A stretch of 64,000 bases of DNA from Metapseudomonas boanensis (GTDB lineage Bacteria > Pseudomonadota > Gammaproteobacteria > Pseudomonadales > Pseudomonadaceae). Positions 1 through 12,551 of the stretch are shown one piece after another. The notes under the pieces are model-generated. The model ran no database searches, had not been told where the DNA came from, and worked only from the letters and a program-made list of their open reading frames with translations. Positions within the stretch are counted from its first letter, which is position 1. Each line of letters begins with the position of its first letter. The DNA is taken from positions 372,001 to 436,000 of the forward strand of contig NZ_JAGTIS010000002.1 of the NCBI RefSeq assembly GCF_018704125.1. Reading direction: 5' to 3'. Position numbers and translations under genes: made by a program.

Positions 1-283
1 CCGCAGAGAAAGTGCCGATCAGGTAAAGCATCAGGATCGGCCGGATATGGGTGCGCTCGCCCTGTTTGTGGTTGGCGATAGCCGAAGTCACGAGGATGAA
101 CACCAGCACCGGCGCCACAGCCTTCAGGGCTGAGACAAAGAGGTTGCCGAGAAGGCTGACGGACCTGGCCGCCTCCGGCGAGAACAGCGCCAGCAAGATG
201 CCAGCCACGAGGCCAATGATGATCCGAGTCACCAGGCTGGTGCATTTCAGGCGTTGCAGGATGGAGCCTTTTTCATGGGTCAT
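1..283 (-). CDS. sstT: Serine/threonine:Na+ symporter SstT-like (5' part only)
   Basis: The reverse strand reads from an ATG at 283 to the window edge without a stop, giving about 94 residues. After a short charged start ([12 protein letters not shown]) come hydrophobic segments, then [11 protein letters not shown] and [20 protein letters not shown]. These match my memory of the N-terminus of SstT, a dicarboxylate/amino acid:cation symporter (DAACS) family protein that imports serine and threonine with sodium across the inner membrane. The 3' end lies outside the window. A related glutamate/aspartate symporter of the same family is the main alternative, but the match to SstT around the second and third membrane segments is close. 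Confidence 0.75.
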   Translation of the reverse strand, partial: MTHEKGSILQRLKCTSLVTRIIIGLVAGILLALFSPEAARSVSLLGNLFVSALKAVAPVLVFILVTSAIANHKQGERTHIRPILMLYLIGTFSA

Positions 284-602
284 GGCAGATACCGCTGAAC
301 AAGGGGTCGCGTCATGGAGGCGACCAAATGGGGTCATTGAATCCTGATAGCGCCTCTCGCTCGCTGCCGTAGATCAAACGAAAAGAGAAACCCGCGCCGC
401 AGGGTGGATCACCCTGCAGTCTTGGGGGCGTTTCAGGTTTGGCGCGCATTGTGCGGGCTTGCGCCAAGGAAGGGTAGAGCGAGAGGACTATCGGTCCCAC
501 GGATGTCGCCATTTCGGCCGTTTCGGGTCGAACTGGTGAAACTTATCCACAAGAGCGACGGGAGCAAGAAGGGCAACTGTAAGAAACAAGCAGAACCTTG
601 TC
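284..602. other. Non-coding gap (about 320 bases)
   Basis: This gap lies between the start of the sstT-like gene (minus) and the end of the thioesterase gene (minus). Short open frames exist on both strands, but none has a convincing start, codon use or family resemblance. It presumably holds the sstT promoter. I see no clear hairpin terminator or repeat. Confidence 0.5.
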
Positions 603-1040
603 TCAGCCAGTAACCAGCAACTCCGTCAACGCCGCCCGCAATGGCTCGGGGATCGCCATCGGCCGGTTGCTGTCACGGTCCACGAAGACGTGGACGAAGC
701 GTCCGGCGGCGCATGCCTCGCCCTCTCCCTGCTTGAAGATCGCCAGTTCGTACTGCACAGAGCTGTTGCCCAGCTTGCCCACCCGCAGGCCGACCTCGAT
801 GCGGTCGGGGAAGGCGATGGAAGCGAAGTAGTCGCAGGATGAACTGACCACGAAGCCCACTACCCCGCCCTCATGGATGTCCAGGCCGCCGCGCTCGATC
901 AGGTAGGTATTCACCGCGCTGTCGAAGAAGCCGTAGTAGACCACGTTGTTCACATGGCCGTAGAGGTCGTTGTCGTGCCAGCGGGTGGTAATGGGCTGGA
1001 AATATCGATAATCGGCGCGCAGGTGCTGGGGTTGAGTCAT
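603..1040 (-). CDS. Acyl-CoA thioesterase, 4-hydroxybenzoyl-CoA thioesterase-like hotdog family
   Basis: A 145-residue single hotdog-fold protein. It carries the family signature around residues 21-33 (TRWHDNDLYGHVNN), where the Asp-x-x-Gly-His-Val-Asn-Asn stretch forms the active-site loop of YbgC/FadM-type thioesterases that hydrolyse acyl-CoA to free acid plus CoA in the cytoplasm. It lies 22 bases downstream of the iron alcohol dehydrogenase gene on the same strand, so the two are probably co-transcribed behind the remains of an acyl-CoA dehydrogenase. That context suggests a small acyl-CoA or alcohol oxidation pathway, but the substrate cannot be read from the sequence. Confidence 0.85.
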   Translation of the reverse strand: MTQPQHLRADYRYFQPITTRWHDNDLYGHVNNVVYYGFFDSAVNTYLIERGGLDIHEGGVVGFVVSSSCDYFASIAFPDRIEVGLRVGKLGNSSVQYELAIFKQGEGEACAAGRFVHVFVDRDSNRPMAIPEPLRAALTELLVTG

Positions 1041-1062
1041 CTCTGTTCCTTCTCGTAGCCCG

Positions 1063-2226
1063 TTAATAGGCCGCCTGGTAGATCGACAGCGCCTGGTGCT
1101 CGCTGACCTCGCGGGGATTATTCACCAACAGCCGTTGCTGCTGCATGGCATCGTGAGCCAGTTGCGCCAGGCTGTGTGCCGGCACGCCAGCATCCCGCAG
1201 GCGCGTCGGCAGGCCGCTGCGCTCGCTGAACTCGGCCAGCGCGACGATCAGCTGCTCAGCGAGGCAGGCTGCATTGCCGGGACGAAGCCGGCGGCCCAGC
1301 ACAAGCGGTGCCAGCTCGGCATAGAGTGGTGCAGCCACCTCGGCGTTGAAGCCCAGCACGTGGGGCAGCACCAGCGCATTCGACAGCCCATGGGGAATGT
1401 GGAAGCGCCCGCCCAGCGGATAAGCCAGCGCATGCACGGCCGACACTGGAGCGTTGGCGAAAGCCTGGCCAGCCAGGCAGGCGCCCAACAACATGGCCTG
1501 GCGTGCCGCCCGGTTGCCGCCGTTGCGTACCGCCTCGTCCAGATTGGCCGCCAGCAAGCGCAACGCCTCGCGGGCCAGCAGGTCCGATAGGGGATTCTTC
1601 TTCAGCTTGCTGGTGTAGGCCTCGATGGCATGGACCATCGCATCGATGCCGGTGGCCGCCGTGACCGCAGGCGGCAGGCCGAGGGTAAGGTCGGCATCAA
1701 GTACTGCCAGGTCTGGCAGCAGCAGGGGCGAGACGACACCGAGCTTGGTGGTTCCGCTTGTGGTGACGATGGCGATCGGCGTCACCTCCGAGCCCGTGCC
1801 TGCGGTGGTGGGCACCTGGATCAACGGCAAACGTTTACCCTTGGCATTACCGACGCCGTAGAGGTCCGCCAGGGCCTGGCTACAGTCCGGATGGGCCAGC
1901 ACGGCCACCAGCTTGGCAACGTCCATCGAACTGCCGCCACCGAACCCCACCACCAACTCAGCACCCAGCGCCCTGGCCAGTTCCACGGCTTGCATGACCA
2001 CCGCCTCGGGCGGATCAGCCCGGACCTGGTCGAATACCGCCACCGAGACATTGGCCGCGACGAAGCCCGGGAGGATGTCGTCAAGCATCCCGAGGTGGGT
2101 GATGCCGGGGTCAGTGACGATCAACACCCGCGAGCCGCCGCGCTCGCGACTCAAGTCGGCCAGACGCAGGGCTGAGCCGGACTCACAAAGCAACTGGGCG
2201 GTGGTGGCGAAGCTGAAGGGCTGCAT
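1063..2226 (-). CDS. Iron-containing alcohol dehydrogenase
   Basis: A 387-residue protein of normal length for the Fe-ADH (group III) family. It shows the nucleotide-binding GGGSSMDVAK motif near residues 95-105, TTAGTGSEVT in the middle, and the metal-ligand region DAMVHAIEAYTS followed by HALAYPLGGRFHIPHG, which supplies the Asp and three His that bind iron or zinc. Such enzymes interconvert alcohols and aldehydes with NAD(P). The start codon is the ATG after an AGGAGCG-like ribosome site. The gene lies 33 bases after the end of the acyl-CoA dehydrogenase pseudogene and just before a thioesterase gene, so it looks like the middle gene of a three-gene unit that has lost its first enzyme. Confidence 0.9.
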   Translation of the reverse strand: MQPFSFATTAQLLCESGSALRLADLSRERGGSRVLIVTDPGITHLGMLDDILPGFVAANVSVAVFDQVRADPPEAVVMQAVELARALGAELVVGFGGGSSMDVAKLVAVLAHPDCSQALADLYGVGNAKGKRLPLIQVPTTAGTGSEVTPIAIVTTSGTTKLGVVSPLLLPDLAVLDADLTLGLPPAVTAATGIDAMVHAIEAYTSKLKKNPLSDLLAREALRLLAANLDEAVRNGGNRAARQAMLLGACLAGQAFANAPVSAVHALAYPLGGRFHIPHGLSNALVLPHVLGFNAEVAAPLYAELAPLVLGRRLRPGNAACLAEQLIVALAEFSERSGLPTRLRDAGVPAHSLAQLAHDAMQQQRLLVNNPREVSEHQALSIYQAAY

Positions 2227-2259
2227 GGGGCGCTCCTTTTCTTGTTCGGGTTGATCTGG

Positions 2260-2995
2260 TCAGAAGGCGAAGTGCGCCTCGGGCAGCGCCATCAGGCACT
2301 CAGCACCGCCCAGCAGGGCCTCGCGGTGGCTGCTGGCGCGCGGCAGCACGCGACGTATGTAGAGCACTATGCAGCTTGGCCTGGTAGAAGTCCGCATCAC
2401 CGCTTCCGGCCTCCAGCGCCGATTGGGCACAGGCAGCCGCCTTCAACCACAACCCAGCTAGCAACACATAGGCCGAGTACTGGAGGAAGTCCACCGAACA
2501 GGCACCGATCTCTTCCGGGTTCTCGCGAACGCGGTCCAGCACGGTCGCGCCGAGGGTGCGCCACTCCTGCAGGTGCGCCAGCACGGCACCGGCCAGCTCC
2601 TCGCGGTCGCATTGGCCTTCGGCAATCGCGGCCAGCTCGTCCTGCAGGGTCGCCAGCTCTGCACCACCGTCGCGCATCAGTTGCTCCATGCCCTACTCAC
2701 TGATGAAACCGTGGCCGCCATAGACCTGCACGCCGAGGCTGGCGACTTCCTGACCCATGTCGGTGAAGAAGGCTTTGACGATAGGGATCAGGAGGGCCGA
2801 CCGGCGGCCAGCGGCCTTTCGCCCTGCTTCGTCGGGGTGGCCATGCTCAAGGTCGAGTTGGCGCGCGCAATACAGGGCCAACATGCGGCTCCCCTCGACC
2901 AAGATCTTCTGGGTCAGCAGCATGCGCCGTACATCCGGATGGTGGATGCGCCTGGGATCACTGAATCCTCCTCTTCTTGTTCTTCGGGTCCGCCC
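2260..2995 (-). pseudogene. Acyl-CoA dehydrogenase remnant (C-terminal part, several lesions)
   Basis: Minus-strand translation recovers the C-terminal part of a large acyl-CoA dehydrogenase in pieces: HHPDVRRMLL, then VQVYGGHGFISE, a stop, GMEQLMRD, then AELATLQDEL, and finally SSHREALLGGAECLMALPE in another frame. The lesions I can see are: no N-terminal domains (the frame begins next to a REP pair); a TAG in place of the Trp expected in GHGFIREWGMEQ; an apparent internal deletion after MRD, where the family continues with ARI..YEG; and a one-base frameshift near 2350 (SALHTSR instead of SARY.RRVLP). The original stop is at 2260-2262. It sits directly upstream of the Fe-ADH gene, so it was probably the first gene of that operon. 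Confidence 0.85.
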
Positions 2996-2998
2996 CAC

Positions 2999-3057
2999 GT
3001 AGGAGCCAGCTTGCTGGCGAATCCGGTGCGAGGCTTCGCGAGCAAGCTCGCTCCTAC
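2999..3057. repeat. REP pair (inverted repetitive extragenic palindromes)
   Basis: Two copies of a roughly 23-base REP-like element face each other. The left one begins GTAGGAGCCAGCTTGCTGGC and the right one, read on the other strand, begins GTAGGAGCGAGCTTGCTCGC. Each contains its own small palindrome. The arrangement matches the paired REP elements scattered between genes in Pseudomonas. It lies between the truncated acyl-CoA dehydrogenase remnant and the LysR gene. A second pair is found at 30053-30108. Confidence 0.9.
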
Positions 3058-3127
3058 ATCGCTCCACCGCGATCGCAACCGCCTCATCACAAAGCCGTCC
3101 AACACATTAAGGAAGCAGGTACTATTT

Positions 3128-4063
3128 TTGAAATTTAGTCTTGTGATAAACGGCATTCACCTGGCGAATACCTTCAACTTCGACCTCAACCTGCTTCGCG
3201 TGCTCGACGCCCTGCTGCGCGAGCGCAATGTCTCGCGCGCGGCCGAGCGGCTGGCCCCGAGCCAACCGGCGGCGAGCAATGCGCTGAATCGCCTACGCGA
3301 ACTGCTCGACGACCCGCTGCTGGTGCGCGTTGGCAGGGCCATGCAGCCAACACCCCGAGCCCTGGAGCTGGAAATGCCGATCCGCGCGGCCCTACGGCAG
3401 ATCGAGCAGAGCCTGGCCGGAGGCGACGCCTTCGCCCCAGCGCGCAGCCAACAGCGCTTCACCGTAGAGGTGACCGACTACGTAGAGTTGATCTGCATGC
3501 CACGCCTGCTGCAGCAACTGTCCGAGGAGGTACCCGGGGTGAAGATCGCCATCCGTCACCTGTCGCCCAGCCTGCCCGCCGCATCCCTCGATACGGGCGA
3601 ACTGGACCTGGTGCCGGGACGTTTCGAAAGCATTTCCACTCACTTCGTCAGTCGACGCTGGATGAGCGAAACCCTTCGCCTGGTGGCCCGCCAGGACCAT
3701 CCCGCCGTGCAACAGGCGCCGGACCTCGCGGCGTTTCTCAGGCTACGCCACCTGTGGGTGCACGGTGGCCAGACCAAAGGCATGGTCGATCAGTGGCTGG
3801 GCGAACAAGGCCTGGCGCGCGAGATCGTCTACACCACTCCCAACTACCTGCAGGCCGCGCATATCGTTGCCAGCACCAACCTCGCCGTGGTGCTGCCGGC
3901 TCAACCGGCGCATTACTTCGCGCGACTATTGCCGCTGCAGGTGCATCCCCTGCCCTTCGCCCTCGGCCCCTTCCACCTGGACCTGGTCAGCGTCGCCCAG
4001 CGCGAACGCGATGAGGCCCTGCAGTGGCTGATCGAGAAGGTATTAGCCATAGGCCGGATGTGA
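3128..4063 (+). CDS. LysR-family transcriptional regulator
   Basis: A protein of about 310 residues. The N-terminal winged helix-turn-helix is clear (FDLNLLRVLDALLRERNVSR, then SQPAASNALNRLRELLDDPL), followed by the effector-binding domain to the C-terminus. LysR regulators usually activate a neighbouring, often divergent, operon in response to a pathway metabolite. Here the neighbours are the decayed acyl-CoA dehydrogenase and Fe-ADH genes on the other strand. The start is uncertain. A TTG at 3128 has AAGGAAG about 12 bases upstream, while a GTG at 3143 also fits the family length but lacks a ribosome site. The open frame continues further upstream, but that part runs through the pseudogene and REP pair and is not coding. 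Confidence 0.88.
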   Translation: MKFSLVINGIHLANTFNFDLNLLRVLDALLRERNVSRAAERLAPSQPAASNALNRLRELLDDPLLVRVGRAMQPTPRALELEMPIRAALRQIEQSLAGGDAFAPARSQQRFTVEVTDYVELICMPRLLQQLSEEVPGVKIAIRHLSPSLPAASLDTGELDLVPGRFESISTHFVSRRWMSETLRLVARQDHPAVQQAPDLAAFLRLRHLWVHGGQTKGMVDQWLGEQGLAREIVYTTPNYLQAAHIVASTNLAVVLPAQPAHYFARLLPLQVHPLPFALGPFHLDLVSVAQRERDEALQWLIEKVLAIGRM

Positions 4064-4101
4064 AAACGCCACCGCTGCACGGGGCAGTGGTGGCGTCGTT
4101 T
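4063..4101. terminator. Hairpin terminator after the LysR gene
   Basis: An inverted repeat pairs AACGCCACCGCTGC with GCAGTGGTGGCGTC across a short loop, followed on the plus strand by GTTTCACTTGTTT. It begins right at the LysR stop codon. It may act in both directions, because the nitroreductase gene on the opposite strand also ends about 130 bases further on. Confidence 0.7.
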
Positions 4102-4229
4102 CACTTGTTTGGTTGGTGCAGCGCCCAGAATGGGTCAGGCGGAGCTCCGTTGAGCACAGCGATACCCACCTTGCAACGCTTCAAGCTCGCTGGTGGACTA
4201 AAGCCCCCCCTTTTGCGGGGCAATCCACG

Positions 4230-4832
4230 TCAGAACTGGTTGTGGATCACCGCTTCGTCGAAGGCCAGCTTGCCAATGCGCGGCTTGGCCTCAATGGCCT
4301 GCTTGCCGACGGCGACCATCAGGCCGATGGCGTGGTTTTCCGGCAAACGGATCAGATCAGCCACGGCGTCGAAGTCGAAGCCGTCCATGGGGCAGCTATC
4401 CAGGCCCTTGCCGCGGGCTGCGAGCATCAGGGTCTGGGCCACCAGGCCGCAACTGCGCATCACTTCGTCGCGCTGCACACGGGGCTTGTCGCGGTAGTAG
4501 GTGTCGATGGCGCCAGCCATGAAGTCCTGCACCGGTTGCGGCGCGTCGGCCCAGACACGGGCTGCGTCCTTCTCCCAGGCGTCCAGGCGGGCGCAGACCA
4601 CCACCAGCATGGAAGCCTCGGTCACCTGGGCCTGGTCCCAGGCCACGTCGCGGATGCGCTGGCGCAGTGCTGGATCACTCACCTCCACCAAGCGCACGTG
4701 CTGCAGGTTGAAGGCGGTGGGCGCGAGCAGCGCCAGCTGCAGCAGTTCGTCCTTCTCCTCGCGGCTAAGGCTGTGATTGGTGTCATAGCCCTTGATTGCG
4801 CGGCGGCTGCGGATAGCGTCATCGATATGCAT
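4230..4832 (-). CDS. Nitroreductase-family flavoprotein
   Basis: A 200-residue protein of the FMN-dependent nitroreductase family. It begins with the typical RSRRAIKGYD phosphate-contact stretch (residues 8-17) and contains LLAPTAFNLQ near residue 35 and CPMDGFD..LIRLPENH in the C-terminal half. Family members reduce nitro compounds, quinones or flavins with NAD(P)H in the cytoplasm. It stands alone between the LysR gene and the RecQ-like helicase gene. The real substrate cannot be inferred. Confidence 0.87.
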   Translation of the reverse strand: MHIDDAIRSRRAIKGYDTNHSLSREEKDELLQLALLAPTAFNLQHVRLVEVSDPALRQRIRDVAWDQAQVTEASMLVVVCARLDAWEKDAARVWADAPQPVQDFMAGAIDTYYRDKPRVQRDEVMRSCGLVAQTLMLAARGKGLDSCPMDGFDFDAVADLIRLPENHAIGLMVAVGKQAIEAKPRIGKLAFDEAVIHNQF

Positions 4833-4945
4833 GCAAAGCTCCTGGAAAAAGCGAGGTGAAAAAGTGGCGCCATCCTAAGCAGGCGCAATCCCCTGTACCA
4901 ACACTGATTAACGATGGAATCGATCGAAAATTCAGGATGAGCCGG

Positions 4946-6889
<1,944 letters not shown>

Positions 6890-7009
6890 GAGGTTCGCTC
6901 CGTTGACGGGGCCATGACCATAGACCAGGGCGGCATCAGGCGTGGTGCAGAGCGCCTGGAGGACTAGGCTGATCCCGGCGGCGAAAACCCGCCGGCACTG
7001 GAAAGAAGA

Positions 7010-7029
7010 AAGCCGCCCGAGGGCGGCTT
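7010..7029 (-). terminator. Rho-independent terminator of pckA
   Basis: Read on the minus strand, an eight-base-pair stem AAGCCGCC/GGCGGCTT with a four-base loop is followed by TCTTCTTTCC. It lies about 20 bases after the pckA stop codon and before the start of the downstream recQ-like gene, so it separates the two minus-strand genes. Confidence 0.85.
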
Positions 7030-7047
7030 CTTTCAACGCGGTGCGGC

Positions 7048-8592
7048 TTAGAGCTGCGGGCCGGCGTTCTTGATGGCGTCGGAAACGTCGAACTTCTTGA
7101 AGTTCTCGACGAACTGCTTGGCCAGGACCTTGGCGGCTTCGTCGTAGGCAGCCTTGTCAGCCCAGGTGTTACGCGGGTTTAGCAGGTTGGTGTCGACGCC
7201 CGGAACGGCCTTCGGCACGTCCAGGTTGATGATGTCCAGGTGCTCGGTCTCGGTGCCGACCAGAGCGCCGCTCTGGATGGCCGCAATCACGCCACGAGTG
7301 GTGGGGATGTTGAAGCGCTTGCCGACACCATAGCCACCGCCAGTCCAGCCGGTGTTGACCAGGTACACCTTGGAGCCGAAACCCTGGATGCGCTTGATCA
7401 GCAGCTCAGCGTACTCGCCAGCCGGACGCGGGAAGAACGGCGCGCCGAAGCAGGTGGAGAACGTGGACTTGATGCCGCCGCCGGAACCCATTTCGGTGGA
7501 GCCGACCAGAGCGGTGTAACCGGACAGGAAGTGGTAAGCGGCCTGCTCATTGTTCAGGATTGAAACCGGAGGCAGCACGCCAGTCAGGTCGCAGGTGAGG
7601 AAGATCACTGCGTTCGGCTCGCCGGCACGGTTGGCCTCAACGCGCTTCTCAACCAGCTCCAGCGGGTAGGCGGCGCGAGTGTTCTGGGTCAGGCTATCGT
7701 CGCTGTAGTCGGGCAGGCGGGTTTCCGGGTTGAGCACGACGTTCTCGAGAACGGCGCCGAACTGGATGGCTTTCCAGATAACCGGCTCGTTTTTCTCGGA
7801 CAGGTCGATGCACTTGGCGTAGCAGCCGCCTTCGATGTTGAAGACAGTGCCCACACCCCAGCCGTGCTCATCGTCGCCGATCAGGTAGCGGCTCGGGTCG
7901 GCGGAAAGGGTGGTCTTGCCGGTACCGGACAGGCCGAAGAACAGGGTGGTGTCACCATCTTCGCCGACGTTGGCTGCGCAATGCATCGGCAGCACGTCTT
8001 TTTCCGGCAGCAGGAAGTTCTGCACGGAGAACATGGCCTTCTTCATTTCACCGGCGTAGCGCATGCCGGCGATCAGCACCTTCCTGGCGGCGAAGTTCAG
8101 GATCACGCAGCCATCGGAATTGGTGCCATCACGCTCCGGCTCGCACACGAAGTTCGGTGCGTTGAGGATCTGCCACTCCTGGCGGCCTTGCGGGTTGTAC
8201 TGTTCAGGATTGATGAACAGGCAACGGCCGAACAGGTTGTGCCAGGCAGTCTCGGTGGTCATCTTGACGGCCAGGTAGTGTTCAGGATCAGCACCAACGT
8301 GCACATGCGAAACGAAACGCTCGTTTTCGGTCAGATAAGCTTCAACGCGAGTCCAAAGTGCATCGAATTTGTCCGCCGGGAACGGGCGGTTGATATTGCC
8401 CCAGGCGATGTGGGCATCAGTGCTCGGCTCCTGGACGATGAAGCGGTCTGCCGGAGAACGACCGGTGCGGTGGCCGGTCTTCACTACCAACGAACCGTTG
8501 GCGGCCAGCTCACCTTCACCACGGCGAATGGCCTCTTCGACCAGTTGCGCGGCGCTGATATCGGTGTACACGGCGTTATTGGCTTGCGTCAT
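7048..8592 (-). CDS. pckA: Phosphoenolpyruvate carboxykinase (ATP)
   Basis: A 514-residue enzyme of usual length that converts oxaloacetate plus ATP to phosphoenolpyruvate, the entry step of gluconeogenesis. The P-loop [14 protein letters not shown] and the metal-binding stretch [10 protein letters not shown] are present, as are GTEMGSGGG and [10 protein letters not shown]. It is a monocistronic gene with its own terminator. hslO lies upstream on the same strand across a gap of about 190 bases, which should hold the pckA promoter. The pckA-hslO order is the one I know from P. aeruginosa. Confidence 0.97.
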   Translation of the reverse strand: MTQANNAVYTDISAAQLVEEAIRRGEGELAANGSLVVKTGHRTGRSPADRFIVQEPSTDAHIAWGNINRPFPADKFDALWTRVEAYLTENERFVSHVHVGADPEHYLAVKMTTETAWHNLFGRCLFINPEQYNPQGRQEWQILNAPNFVCEPERDGTNSDGCVILNFAARKVLIAGMRYAGEMKKAMFSVQNFLLPEKDVLPMHCAANVGEDGDTTLFFGLSGTGKTTLSADPSRYLIGDDEHGWGVGTVFNIEGGCYAKCIDLSEKNEPVIWKAIQFGAVLENVVLNPETRLPDYSDDSLTQNTRAAYPLELVEKRVEANRAGEPNAVIFLTCDLTGVLPPVSILNNEQAAYHFLSGYTALVGSTEMGSGGGIKSTFSTCFGAPFFPRPAGEYAELLIKRIQGFGSKVYLVNTGWTGGGYGVGKRFNIPTTRGVIAAIQSGALVGTETEHLDIINLDVPKAVPGVDTNLLNPRNTWADKAAYDEAAKVLAKQFVENFKKFDVSDAIKNAGPQL

Positions 8593-8786
8593 GTGGTTCC
8601 CCGTCGGCGAAAAGCCGAGTCCTCCAAACGTTTTGTAGTGGGTACTGGGACCCGCTACCGCGAAAAAAGTGCGCGCGATTATGCCAGAAAAGCCCGTAAT
8701 GGGTAGAAACCTCCTGTCAGACAGGCATATTCCTGACCGATTATCGAACCTTGGTCATTCAGCGACCCCTTGGACGCTTCATTGAT

Positions 8787-9680
8787 TCAGTGGCGTGTTT
8801 GCGATGGTGATTCGCTGCCGCCACCGGCAAAAAGCTGGGCAACGTCCGCCGCGTCGAAGCTGTAGCGCTGGTTGCAGAACTGGCAGTCGATCACCACGGT
8901 GCCGCCGCTTTCCTCGAGCAGCGCCTCGGCGTCGTGCTGGCCGAGGCTGACCAACGCATTGGCGGAGCGCTGGCGTGAGCAGCTGCATTTGAAATGGATC
9001 GGCTGCGAGTCGAACAGGCGCACAGTCTCTTCATGATAGAGGCGATGCAGCACGGTTTCGTTGTCCAGACCAAGCAGTTCCTCAGCGGTGAGCGTGTCGG
9101 CCAAGGTCGTCACGTGCTGCCAGTTGGCGGCGCGGGCTTCCGGGTCCTTGACGCGATCCGCCGGCAGGGCCTGGAGCAGCAAGCCACGAGCCATGCGACC
9201 GTCGGCGTAGAGCCAGAAGCGGGTCGGCAACTGCTCGGAGTTGGCGAAATAGCCGGAAAGGCACTCAGCCAGGGTGGCACCTTCGAGGGCGACGATGCCT
9301 TGGTAGCGCTTGCCCTCTGAGGGGTCGACAGTCAGGGTCAGCACGCCTTCGGGCATCAGCTCGCGCATACCGGCCCCCGCCTCCACTTGGCTCGCATGGT
9401 AGCGGGCGATACCGCGCACCTCACGATTGCTGGAGCATTCGACCATCAGCAACGGCACTGCGCCCGAAGAGCGCGCCTGCAGCACCAGCAAACCATCGAA
9501 CTTGAGGGTCCCGACCAGCAGGGACGCCGCTGCGAGCATCTCACCGAGCAGTTGGGCAACCGGTTCCGGATAGGGGTGCTTGGCCAGGACATGGGCGTAG
9601 CTGTCGCCCAGGGAAACCATTTCGCCTCGTACATCGGTGTCATCGAAGAGAAAGCGTTGGGTGAAATCGAGATCGCGCAT
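8787..9680 (-). CDS. hslO: Redox-regulated chaperone Hsp33
   Basis: A 297-residue protein starting at the ATG at 9680 ([20 protein letters not shown]). The C-terminal zinc switch is intact: CSCSRQR and, about 30 residues on, [10 protein letters not shown] give the CxC...CxxC set. Under oxidative stress these cysteines form disulfides, release zinc and turn on holdase activity in the cytoplasm. The open frame runs upstream to 9806, but the extra part has no family resemblance and would make the protein too long. In P. aeruginosa hslO lies close to hslR; here about 11.5 kb of accessory genes separates the two. Confidence 0.95.
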   Translation of the reverse strand: MRDLDFTQRFLFDDTDVRGEMVSLGDSYAHVLAKHPYPEPVAQLLGEMLAAASLLVGTLKFDGLLVLQARSSGAVPLLMVECSSNREVRGIARYHASQVEAGAGMRELMPEGVLTLTVDPSEGKRYQGIVALEGATLAECLSGYFANSEQLPTRFWLYADGRMARGLLLQALPADRVKDPEARAANWQHVTTLADTLTAEELLGLDNETVLHRLYHEETVRLFDSQPIHFKCSCSRQRSANALVSLGQHDAEALLEESGGTVVIDCQFCNQRYSFDAADVAQLFAGGGSESPSQTRH

Positions 9681-10034
9681 TTCGGCAGGCCACGGCAGGG
9701 AACAGGACTGGCATTGGCCAGGCTGTCGGGGTGGAAGGGCCGTCCAACGACCCTCTTGGAAGCGGAATTTTAAGGACAAAGAACGGCACTTCCAAGGTTG
9801 CGCCAAATAATCGCCGAACTCTACCGACTGCCAGATTCAAAACGACGTTTTTTTGTCGACTTTTTCGCTGTGCCTATCGCCCTAAACCCCAGGGAATTGA
9901 GGGACTCAGACGAAAAAACCTGGCGCCACTTTCACACTCATTAATAGCCATAGGCCATTTTTCCGCCTGTCGGAACACCCACCGATGACCTATATCTGAA
10001 GCTCGTAGTTTGACTTTTTGTGAGGCCAATCAGC
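9681..10034. other. AT-rich intergenic gap at the left edge of the accessory block
   Basis: This gap lies between the divergent hslO and UDP-glucose dehydrogenase genes. It has runs such as CGACGTTTTTTTGTCGACTT near 9841-9862, which can form a small hairpin, and AT-rich stretches around 9935-10020. It must contain promoters for both neighbours, but I cannot place them with confidence. No coding sequence, tRNA end or direct repeat is evident. Confidence 0.45.
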
Positions 10035-12134
<2,100 letters not shown>

Positions 12135-12163
12135 TCGTCAGTGAACGCGGGAGGAGTCGCGTC

Positions 12164-12402
12164 ATGAGTGCTCCAGCCTCATCGCAAGAGGTACAACGAG
12201 GACGTGGTACAGGGATCGAGAAGCGTCTGGACCCGGCGCTGCACGAGAAGATCGACCAGTACCTCTGGATCCATAACCGTGGCTGGATGATCGGCGTACC
12301 AGATGGCGGCCCAGTGGCCTCGCCCTGGGTCTGGCTTACCGCATCTGGATGCAGCTCAAGCGGAAGAGGAAAAATACAACTTTTACTCTATTGATCAATT
12401 AG
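12164..12402 (+). pseudogene. Small decayed gene with a strong ribosome site, unknown function
   Basis: An ATG at 12164 is preceded by GGGAGGAG at a good distance, so translation once started here. The frame reads MSAPASSQEV, then HEKIDQYLWIHNRGWMIGVP. The natural continuation appears to change frame near 12305 into GLALGLAYRIWMQLKRKRK, a hydrophobic segment followed by a positive tail, ending at a TAG at 12400-12402. Without the frame change the frame ends at 12394. I read it as the remnant of a small membrane protein associated with the ugd-epimerase pair. I do not recognise the family. Confidence 0.4.
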
Positions 12403-12551
12403 TTATCCAGAAAATTCAGCTTTACACAGGAAGACTCGTATTTACTTGTAGGACACTCCCGAACATCCCCCGTTCCTGCCCCTGCACCTGGCGTCGCTGG
12501 GTAGCATCCAGCCTTTCAGCCCCAAGGGGGCACCAGGGAGGATGGGACAGG
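12403..12551. promoter_or_regulatory. AT-rich leader region upstream of vgrG
   Basis: The stretch from about 12370 to 12445 is clearly more AT-rich than the coding sequence around it and ends about 100 bases before the vgrG start. It is the likely place for the promoter of the type VI module. I cannot assign firm -35 and -10 boxes. Confidence 0.35.

Noticed and set aside
2684-2701. In-frame TAG in the acyl-CoA dehydrogenase as a possible recoded codon
   Set aside because: The position corresponds to a conserved Trp and a TGG to TAG change explains it. The gene has other lesions, so recoding is not needed.
2573-3127. Long N-terminal extension of the LysR frame
   Set aside because: It runs across the acyl-CoA dehydrogenase remnant and the REP pair and has no similarity to a regulator; LysR proteins begin close to the helix-turn-helix.
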